A stretch of 64,000 bases of DNA from Amoebidium appalachense (lineage: Eukaryota > Ichthyosporea). Location: positions 1,550,001-1,614,000 of the forward strand of contig CAVNZM010000005.1 of assembly GCA_963693365.1 (NCBI GenBank), given 5' to 3'. A program made the position numbers and the translations under genes. The notes under the pieces are model-generated. The model saw nothing but the letters and a program-made list of their open reading frames with translations, did no database searches and had not been told where the DNA came from. Below, in pieces: positions 55,963-64,000 of the stretch. Position 1 is the first letter of the stretch, and the number at the start of each line of letters is the position of its first letter.

Positions 55963-57036
55963 GCATACAAACACAGCTCATCACCGGCCAAGAAAACTAT
56001 GCCGACCCAGAGCCAGCCCCTGGGTCGATGGCTGCACCTGCAAATAGTGAATTTGGGAAATTTATGTTCGAGGCCATGTACGAGGCATACAATGCGGATT
56101 GCTGGACATGCCACCTAGTGCATCTTGCAAGACGATTGGCCAAAGAGAGGCCAGACAGTGTGCAGGTGAGGGGTTTTGATTGGTTGGATTGAAAGCATGA
56201 TGGATGGGATGTATCATTGGTTTCCAAAGTTGGTTATGTCAGCACTTATCCTTTAAGTGAAGCTTGCCTTCACGTCCTTCCACCCAGTCCATTGCCCCCT
56301 GTGTCCTGTGACCCTCATCCCCCCCCTCCCCTCCAGGTCATAAAAACCATGATACCATTTTACGTTCTCTCTCAGGCCACCTGACTGGGTCACTCGCTTG
56401 CCCTGCCACCCTCTCCCCCCATTTCCCACACCCACATATCTCTGCTGGCCCCATCCACTAGCCTCTCCCCCTCAGGCATTCACCACACAGTTTATCTGTT
56501 TTCAATCCCTCTCCCCTCTCCCCCCTCCCCCCTCCCCCCTCTTCCCCACCATCTTGATCCCCACCAGTAGCTTGTCCCACTTATACCCTCGATGAGTATT
56601 GATCCATAGGCTTACGCAAATTTACCCCTCCCCCCCCCCCCCCCCCCCCCCCCTTCAAAAAAAAGCTGCGGAAATGGAAAAAGAATGGAAAGTAGAAAGA
56701 AGGAGGAGGAGGATGATCAGGAAAGAAGAAAGGAGAAGAACAAGGGCAGCCAAGGGGGGAAGGGGAAAAGGGGGGAGGAGGAGAGGGCGGGGGGGGGGGG
56801 GGGGGGGGAGGGGTTTGGTTGGAGGAGAGGGGGGCGGAGGGGGGGGGGGAGGGGGAGGAAATGGCGCACTTAAAGAGGCCGTTATGAGCCAATAGGCCTG
56901 TGTTTGTCTGCGGATACCGAAACCATCTGCACATATTTCTCCTACTTGATGATCATGCTTAGATACCTCTTCCGCCTTATCAGCGTTTTACCTCCTTCAT
57001 TTGAAGAGGGTGAGAAAACCCCCCCTCTCCCTCTCT

Positions 57037-57067
<31 letters not shown>

Positions 57068-57432
57068 CCCGCCCCCTCCCCCTTTCAACACCAACCCATG
57101 CACCCACGCACCCACCCACGCACCCACCCACATACACAAACACATTTTCCAGACCGTCAACACAACCACCACCACCAACAGTATCGTGCTAACCTCATGT
57201 ATTCTTACAACCCCCCCAGGTGGCGCCTATTCCCTGGTTCAACCCTGAGAGGTGGGACGGAGAGAGTGCCGACCGTGTGCTTCTGAGCCCCCTCCTCTAC
57301 CCCGACACCTTTGCGCTGCACCTGTACAAAACAAACAGGGCAAAAATAGACGCACCGGAGTTTCTAGCCCAGATTGACGTGTGTAGGTCGGTGTTGTGCG
57401 GTGCTGTAAGACACTATTTGCATCCAAAGTAG
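52300..57432 (+). CDS. Type II membrane glycosyltransferase, DxD-containing (GT32-like)
   Basis: Five exons: 52300-52649, 53772-54044, 54962-55118, 55977-56165, 57220-57432 (TAG), giving 393 aa; all junctions keep frame. Residues 1-16 are cytoplasmic, 17-37 a signal anchor (GLLFAILATCSVFCLLWVIAL), the rest lumenal, as for Golgi enzymes. The catalytic part begins with KPIPALVHFFKA, comparable to the IPKxIHQ start of OCH1/alpha-1,4-glycosyltransferase (Gly_transf_sug) enzymes. It continues through HYSDFARIDIVSSLGGFYFD to the D-T-D motif at 243-245, which would bind the nucleotide-sugar metal ion. It ends in a Trp/Pro-rich region (APIPWFNPERW). Family placement is by motif; donor and acceptor are unknown. 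Introns hold large C, G and CA repeats. Confidence 0.8.
53280..53505. repeat. Degenerate (CA)n/(CACG)n repeat
   Basis: CA run interrupted by many CG steps (CACACGCACACGCACG), in the first intron of the glycosyltransferase gene. Confidence 0.9.
54069..54720. repeat. G-rich then C-rich blocks
   Basis: G blocks (54076-54190, 54276-54312) followed by C blocks (54409-54700) in glycosyltransferase intron 2. The C part holds a duplicated segment with CCACCCCCTTCCACCCTCTT at about 54434 and 54528. Confidence 0.9.
55589..55976. repeat. (CA)n microsatellite ending in a splice acceptor
   Basis: CA run with CG and TA interruptions; ends CATACAAACACAG at the acceptor of the glycosyltransferase exon at 55977. 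Confidence 0.9.
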
Positions 57433-58215
57433 ACTCTATACTTTTTTACCCCATCCCCCCCCCCCCCCCCCCCCCGGGGGGGGGGAAAGGGGGGGAGGCG
57501 AGGAGGGAGGGGGGAGGGAGGGGGGGAGAGGGGGGTTACTTGAGGGGTCTATCAATTAGGCGCGCGCGCGGGCAATATCTCAGGGCCTATGTAGTTGCCG
57601 TGTATTTTCCTGTGTAATATCCTTTATATATATAACGGCATTGTGACGCACACGTTCTACTAATAGTGTCTTTTGACATCCTCCGTATACTGAGATTTGA
57701 AGAATGCATCGAACACATGACCCCCACGGCAACTATTATCAACTTTTGCAAAGCATGCGTATGCCATCATTTGGATTTAGCCCAGCCCCTTGGATGTGTA
57801 TGCAATTAGCACTACACGTCACCTTGCTCAGTCACATTTTCCCGTATGTAGCATTGATAGGGTTAACACACATCATAATAGTGTAGGCTAATTTAGTGGG
57901 GATGAGCAACACAATCTCTGTGCCCTTTTTCTTTTTGTCTTTTTTTGTACATAAATTATTACTATCTTAATGACTTTGAAGCTCTGACAACTTAATCAAA
58001 AGACACGTGAAGGCATTGCGCATGTTTCCTCAACGTCCAGTAGGTGCCCCGGGGGAGGAATCGGAATGTGGCCGGTCCGGGAGACCCCCTTCCTACCTAT
58101 GCTACTCGCTTATGACTTACTGAGTTGAATAACCGTTACTATGGTGTACTTCTCATATAGTACCTTGACCAGGGGCCGGACCTATATAAGGGAGAGATGT
58201 GAACCAATTCCTCAG

Positions 58216-58246
<31 letters not shown>

Positions 58247-58740
58247 CCTCGCCCACCCAACTCTCTATCTCCCCCTCTGAGTTGGGTTTCGTTAACGAGG
58301 GGAATAGGTCGAAACTCGGGTACTGTGGATGACGTGGGCCCCCCTGAGGATGGGCTCTGCTTATTATGCATACTCTTTATGTATGGCTTGCATTCTGCAT
58401 CGTGTTATCCGTTTGTTCTTGTGTACTTCGTACTTTTTGACGCATTCAAAACCCCCCTCCCCTCCTCTCTCCACCCCCCGCCCCCTCCCCCCACAAAAAA
58501 AAAAAAGAAAAGAAAAGAAAGAAAGAAAGAAAGAAAACTCAATATAGCATAACATAATGTCTCGTCGCCCACTGCACACATACATGCCCGACGACTCACC
58601 AATGATACGCAAAAAATAAAATTTAATGATTGGGCATGCTTGCGTGCCTAAGCATCATTGCCCCCATGTTCTGTATGGGTCGGAGTGATTAGCCCCCATT
58701 TGCAGGTCTAATTAATCTAATGTTACACAACAGCGGCGGC
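57433..58740. other. Intergenic, nothing firm
   Basis: C/G tract (57452-57535), then ordinary sequence. CTATATAAGG near 58181 is a strong TATA match but is followed by a C-run and no convincing reading frame. The segment 58330-58460 resembles parts of 49308-49345 and 3487-3530 (see findings). Confidence 0.4.
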
Positions 58741-59022
58741 TTACTGAAAATGCGGGTCGAGTGCAGGATAGGCAAGTCTTTCAATGATGGGACCTGGGTG
58801 ATGATGTTCGTGGGACACCGAGTCAGTAGTCACACCAAAGGAGTGCCCAAACTGGAAACATTGGTAGCTTAACAGTTGCAATACGTGTTCGTTTTTTTCG
58901 AGGTCACAAAGCTTCCGAGCATCCTCACTCAATGGGCCTAAGCTTGAGTATGTAGAGGACGGATAAGTCCCGTATCTATAGCGATCACCACGGTCAACTG
59001 CATGCACGGTAATCGGGGCCAA
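58741..59022 (-). CDS. Possible terminal exon of an unrecognised gene
   Basis: A minus-strand frame of 93 codons with ordinary composition ends in a stop at 58741 (product end LAYPALDPHFQ). Upstream on the same strand, 59330-59200 is also open (TLSQEIPKCKPQPTNTFAER), separated by a G-tract on the + strand, so the two may be exons of one gene. No family recognised. The first ATG is arbitrary; a splice junction could lie before it. Confidence 0.3.
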   Translation of the reverse strand: MAPITVHAVDRGDRYRYGTYPSSTYSSLGPLSEDARKLCDLEKNEHVLQLLSYQCFQFGHSFGVTTDSVSHEHHHPGPIIERLAYPALDPHFQ

Positions 59023-59689
59023 AAGCCTTGACAGAAGGGCTGTGGTGTGGTTCCTGATGTTGGGTGCTGGTACTGCTGGTGTTCCACGGTGGTGGTGATG
59101 GGGACTGGGGGGGTGTACAGGGGGAGGGGCCGCGGGGGGGGGGGGGGAGGGGGGGAGGGGGGGGAGGGGGGGGGGGGGGGCGGAGGGGGGGAGCTGAGAC
59201 GGGACGGATGGAGACTTAGGCTGGTGTCAAGTTGTATGTATGTTGTTTCTCCAGGCTCAGTAGTACTGCAAATCATTCGTTCAGCAAAAGTGTTAGTCGG
59301 TTGGGGTTTACATTTGGGGATTTCTTGGCTGAGTGTGGGCTTGCGGGTGGGCCGGGGGTGGGGGTTGAGGGAGTGGAACCCCCTCCCCTCCCCCCCTCGG
59401 AGCCGCTCCCCCCGCAAACACCTCCCATTGAAAAGTGTGTGATCTGTTCGGGGGAAAAAAAAAAAGAAAAAAAAAAGAAAAAAAAAAAAAAAGGACCCGC
59501 TTCATTCTGTATGCACTGCCGGGCAGGTGCGCTAAAGACAACGGCATCCTACACTAGGGGTCCTTCCAACTCCAAAAATCAAATCCGGCATATGCAGGTC
59601 ATATATCACAGTTTAAACCGATCACACACTTTTCAATGGGCCCAACCACAAGCATCAGAATTAATTTTGCACCGAGCAGATATATTTGA

Positions 59690-60045
59690 AAACCACAATG
59701 CTATTCTGAAAAATTTATAGTAGTCTGTTTTTTGCAGAATAATTCAGCCCAAATCTGCCTTCAGCTGATTTATTCGGTACTGCAGAAATATGATGCAAAA
59801 AAGCTCTTTTTTTCCTGCTCGCGGGAGCAAAATAAACTTGCTCCAGTAAAAATAATTCTGTTTCAGCGTAAAACAATTCTGCTTTTGCAGAACACTTACT
59901 GTACTGTTTTTCGCAGAATGATTCAGCCCGCATGAGCAGAATACCTAAGCTCTGCTTAAGCTTGCGCAATGAACATGCTTAAAGCAGAACACTTCTGTTT
60001 CTGTACGATAATCCTGCTTTTTGTCGAACTATTCAGCTAGAGGCC
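59690..60045. repeat. GCAGAATnATTCTGC short palindrome cluster, locus 2
   Basis: Same word family as at 50290-50500: TTTGCAGAATAATTCAGC, TTCGCAGAATGATTCAGC, AAAGCAGAACACTTCTG and others over about 350 bases. Confidence 0.8.
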
Positions 60046-60049
60046 ACCA

Positions 60050-61054
60050 CAGCAAGTTGATGGTATGTGGTTGGGCTCTTTTCATAAAATAGGCTGTAAC
60101 GCAGAAAAATCCGAGTCACGGGCCGCAGTTTGGCCGTGGAGAGGACAGCCAATCATCATAATCCAGTGATTTTCCAGGCTCTAGCTCTGATGCACACCCA
60201 CATGGTAACTCAGTGGAGAACCACAACTGTTACTTGTCATCACGATACGCAAGAGTCTACGCCTTAGGAGACACACACTGGCACTAAGACACAATTACAT
60301 AGGGCCAGAACTGTCACTGCATGCCGCATGAGTCATGAGCTCGAGTAGTGAACGACACAGAACACAAGGCTCGTTTTTTCCCCCTGCATGACCACCGGGG
60401 AAGTCGCCCAATAGGGCAGTTAACGCGTTTGGTTTGATTTTTCAGCAACATGTAGTACCGCAATGTAGCATTTTATGAGGTCAAAACTTTCACTGATGAT
60501 AACAAAAACAATTCAAGTTAATAACACTTGTTTCACTGAACTGACACGTACACAATGTTTCTTATTTCATGGATTCAAACTTGAAGACTTAGTCGCACAT
60601 TCAAGAATTTTCCTACGAATCTGATCATATCGAACTTAGATATGTACACTAGTGATTACCATTGGCAAGTAAAAAAGTCAACTGTTACAGTTGATTAAAT
60701 GTAAATTAAATCCTAGTACGCGGGGTGATTTTTATAGTAAACTTTGAGGAGATTAACGTTTAAGGTACATGAGCGACTCTTCGGGTCATTAAAACTGTTC
60801 ATTGCATATGTCCTTTGATGTTTGCATTTGGGGGTCAATGAAAATGATAACTGGAAATGGGGGTCAATGAAGATGATAACTGGAAGCCTCGATATCATTT
60901 TAAGACGATGGCCCTCCTCGTCACAAATTAGCAGTCTGCTGGTTGCCCGAGAGACAACAGCACATGTGCCTTAAGAACATTTTTCGGTTCGTAGTGGAGA
61001 TGATGATTCGAGATCCCCATGGCCTCTAGGCTCGCAGGTAGAAATGCTTCGCCT
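60050..61054. other. Intergenic, nothing seen
   Basis: Ordinary AT-richer sequence. A short direct repeat GGGGGTCAATGAARATGATAACTGGAA occurs at about 60829 and 60860. No gene supported. Confidence 0.4.
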
Positions 61055-61658
61055 CTAGCACACACGGCGCACACCAGGTGCCAGGGCTTCGACTGGGTTT
61101 TCAGCAAGCAGTTGGGCAAACATGTCGGCCGGGAGCAATGCCTGCAGCTCGTAGTATTTTGCAGTCACAGCGGCAACGGGGTGTTCCAGCAGGGAGGCAT
61201 TTGCGAGCATGGTTTGCGCAATCATGCACCGCCCCTCCATGGCAGCCATGCCATTTTTGGCGCTAACGTCGCTCCATGGCTCGTAGCTTTCTTCTCCAGT
61301 GATGCGCATGGTGTCGTTTTCGTACTGGCTCTTGGATCCGCTGAAGCGTCGACTGCAACGAAAATCTTTGTGCTTGCTTTCCGTGGGCAAGTGTGTCAGC
61401 AAAGAGTGTTGGTTGGGCCAGTTCAGGGTGGCGGACAACATGGGTGTCGTGCATGGACGCGAAGAATGGGTTTGGGACGTCCACTGGCTCTTCAACAAGT
61501 TGGGCATTAGGCACGGTGTTCTTTTTGGAAGAATGCATCTGTTGGTGGCGGAGTGTAGACTGGAGAAGGCGAAGCATGGGGGCGGCTGACGTTAGCCTGA
61601 GGGGAGAAACGCGGCCAGAAGCGAGCGAGAGGGCAACGCGAGGGGTGAGGCCGGCCAT
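61055..61658 (-). CDS. Possible mitochondrial protein, unrecognised, with a frame break
   Basis: The ATG at 61658 opens a basic, acid-free N-terminus (MAGLTPRVALSLASGRVSPL) that looks like a mitochondrial targeting peptide. It reads on through VDVPNPFFASMHDTHVVRHP. The convincing C-terminal part (ITGEESYEPWSDVSAKNG, then AQTMLANASLLEHPVAAVTA, ending GVRRVC) is in another frame, shifted by one base, to a stop at 61055. No GT-AG intron is visible in 61330-61420 to join them, so there is a real frameshift, a sequence error or an unusual junction. Length across both is about 200 aa. I recognise no family. Confidence 0.45.
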
Positions 61659-62586
61659 CTTGAGGGTTTTGAAGGGTATTCGGGTGTGTGTGTACGTGCT
61701 TTTGTGTGTGTACGAGTGCGTTTCAGGCTGCGTAGACCAGAATGATAGCTTTAGCTGGCATCTGCGGTTTTATAGCTGAGATTTCTGGCATCTGCGAAAC
61801 ATCAGTGATTACAGGAATGTATCGAAAGATCAGGCGGGGTGTGTAAATTTTCGAAGTGCAGAAATTTTTCTCTTGACTGGGATTTATTGATCAGTGGATA
61901 TGAAGGCAACGTGCAGCCACAGGCTACATGACCACCAAAATAACCGACTCCGAAAGAGCGACAGCGATGAAATAAAAAACAAGTGACCAAAGGACACCAG
62001 CTGGCAAATGTACAAGTGCACGTGTAATGCAGAAATTATCCAGTACATGCAGATCTGAGAAATAAGAGCTCCCGCAGCGCTAAGTAGCGGCTCCGAGCCT
62101 CCTTCCCCGCCCAAGAGGAAAACAAACAAAAATGCCAGCGAAAACCCACTAACAACCTGATTTGTTCGTATGTATATGAAGAGAATAAAAAATGCCTCTA
62201 TGTATGCTGTGAGCCACCGGTTAGGCTACAGTAGCCTACATAGCCTGGGCACTGCGGAGTAGCGCTACTGTATATATCGCTGCAGCAACTTGCCGGCGCC
62301 AACACCAATAGCTTAAACAAATGCAAAGCCTTTAACCATTGTATGTTTGAAGAAATTTCTCGGGTTTAGGATTAGGTATCTAAGTCGTCATTTTCTCTGT
62401 GTCCAAAAGTAGTGATCACTGTTTGTTGTTGTATATGTATGTATTGTATCTTGAGGGCGAGGCTTGCCTTTTTCTTTTCAAATCAGAAAGAACGATTTTC
62501 ATGATCAGACCCCTCGCTCTAGGGAGCAAATTTTTATCGCCGTTTTTTTTCTGGCGGTGCTACCCTCAATTCCCAAGCTCCTAGGG
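61659..62586. other. Intergenic, nothing seen
   Basis: Upstream of the preceding minus-strand gene; should hold its promoter. No further gene recognised. Confidence 0.35.
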
Positions 62587-62587
62587 T

Positions 62588-62756
62588 GTGACGTAATATT
62601 TGGCACGAAATTTATTTGGCACGAGCCTGCAAAACGGTGAAAATGGGGCAGGATGTCGCCCAGGCACCGACACTGTGACAGGGGCTTGGGGATACCCCTG
62701 GATGTGCTCCGCTAGCGGGCTGGTGCCAAATAAATTCGTGCCACATTTTACGTCAC
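62588..62756. mobile_element. MITE-like inverted-repeat element, 169 bp
   Basis: Left arm from 62588 (GTGACGTAATATTTGGCACG, then AAATTTATTTGGCACGAGCC). The right arm ending at 62756 is its reverse complement with about four differences. The interior has no coding capacity. More copies of TTCGTGCCAAAT/TTATTTGG follow at 62760-62800. No clear target-site duplication. Confidence 0.7.
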
Positions 62757-63189
62757 CAGGTTCGTGCCAAATTATTTGGTGCCAAATTTATTTGGGGCAT
62801 AAATGGGTCGGTTCGAACTATTATGGGTCGAATCAGCTCGAATCACTCCTGACCCGTTTTCTTGTGGCTCATCGTTGGTGGCGTCTGATTCGAGGAATAA
62901 ACTCGAAAGGCGGGCCAAGCAAGACCACGTCGACCACGTGCAAGTGGCCTACTTGAACGGGCAGTCACAGCCTGGACTGGCAGTTGACAGGTGTGACACA
63001 GCGCTAGCATCCTTATCATATTGCAGTAGGCTCATATAAAAACAGACAACACCCTTTAATGCTTGATCATAACTGACAGTACATATTTTGTGTGAGCATG
63101 GGTTACAAACATGCTCGCGTTCGCATTGGACGTGGGCAGGCCATTGAGCTTTGCTGAGGATTCTCGTTCATGTTATCCTCGCCTTTTGT

Positions 63190-63449
63190 CTTTTGGCTGC
63201 AGCGGGTTCAACAAACAACCCAGATGGGGTGAACAAAAAAGTCATTAAGGAAAACAAATCTTGGTCTAAAGATCATGCCAAGCTGCAACAGCCATTCGTT
63301 GCACGGTACATTGATTATTGCATAGCGGATCATGAGGACTCTGTCGAGGCTGGCACGTGCCCTCCCCAGCTTCCTGAGGGATTGGGTGTGGCATCAAACC
63401 CGTCATGGCGGCCGGATAGATGCATCTACAGCGGAGGGAGTCCATCAGG
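63190..63449 (+). CDS. Possible exon of an unrecognised gene running off the window
   Basis: Open + frame of ordinary composition (GSTNNPDGVNKKVIKENKSW, then KLQQPFVARYIDYCIADHED, LPEGLGVASNPSWRPDRCIY). It ends at a plausible donor, CCATCAG|GTGCTCC, followed at once by a C-run, as in other donors here. The preceding codons are hydrophobic (VHVILAFCLLAAAG), which could be a signal peptide, but no ATG is in frame. TGCAG before 63203 could instead be an acceptor. No family recognised. Confidence 0.35.
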
Positions 63450-63773
63450 TGCTCCCCCCTCCCCCCCTCCCCCCCCCCCCCCCCCCCCCCCCCACAAATG
63501 GACTCTATTCGTGTTGCGTCCTCGCTTTATGCTGCCTTTTCTGCTTTGGATTGCCTCTTACATGTTGCTATCACCCGATAGGGTGTGTGTTACAACGTGT
63601 TCCATATGTTTTGTGTGACCATTCTGTGCAGTGTACCCACTTAAAGCCCACTCCTCCGCTTTTCCCCCTTCCCCCCCTTCCCCTTTAAGCATACAATCAG
63701 TCAAGAGGCAGTACAGGATAATGGGTAGAGAGTTTCTGTGTGTCACGGTGTGTGCCTGTGGGTGTGTGCCTGT

Positions 63774-63950
<177 letters not shown>

Positions 63951-64000
63951 GATGTGGGTGGGTGGGTGGGTACAGAGAAGGGGTTACAGAGAAGGATGAG

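Noticed and set aside
58178-58190. TATA box CTATATAAGG as promoter of a gene
   Set aside because: No credible coding sequence follows downstream; listed only in the intergenic note.

Overview
This window is nuclear DNA of an intron-rich eukaryote. Every multi-exon gene model rests on GT-AG introns (one is GC-AG) whose phases join without breaking the reading frame. The gene set (a full-length animal-type myosin II heavy chain, a pentameric ligand-gated ion channel, an MFSD1-type transporter, a PCIF1-type adenine methyltransferase) suggests a holozoan, either a unicellular relative of animals or an early-branching animal. I infer this from protein resemblance recalled from memory, not from a search. 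Introns and intergenic DNA are packed with long C:G homopolymers, (CA)n/(TG)n runs, minisatellites and local tandem duplications.

Layout: 42-6693 (+) is the 3' part of a ligand-gated channel gene, eight exons seen. 8236-19198 (-) is a complete 15-exon myosin II heavy chain (1,928 aa). 21,650-25,960 (-) is a decayed LINE-type retrotransposon with an A-tail and an ORF1/ORF2 stop-start overlap, flanked 5.3 kb apart by two copies of an unrelated ~75 bp sequence. 26,000-35,000 is mostly low complexity, with one unrecognised reading frame (31,019-32,026, -). 35,130-42,549 (+) is an MFSD1-like transporter with at least ten coding exons. 44,926-46,262 (-) and 47,021-48,526 (+) are a head-to-head pair: a pyrimidine-dimer DNA glycosylase (T4 endonuclease V family) with a tail full of SUMO-consensus motifs, and an intronless PCIF1-family N6-adenine methyltransferase. 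They share a 758 bp region holding two identical CArG boxes, CCAAT boxes and a CRE. 52,300-57,432 (+) is a five-exon Golgi-type glycosyltransferase (393 aa) with a DxD motif. 58,741-63,450 holds weaker gene fragments and a MITE-like inverted-repeat element.

Most interesting: the glycosylase/methyltransferase pair, which is a candidate transferred or co-regulated nucleic-acid repair/modification module; the five predicted membrane helices and missing Cys-loop cysteines of the channel; the way (CA)n runs end exactly at 3' splice sites and C-tracts start just after 5' splice sites; and repeated tandem duplications bordered by C:G homopolymers.

Limits: exon boundaries were read by eye from frame continuity and splice signals. 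No alignment, expression data or domain search was available. First exons of the channel and the transporter are not resolved.
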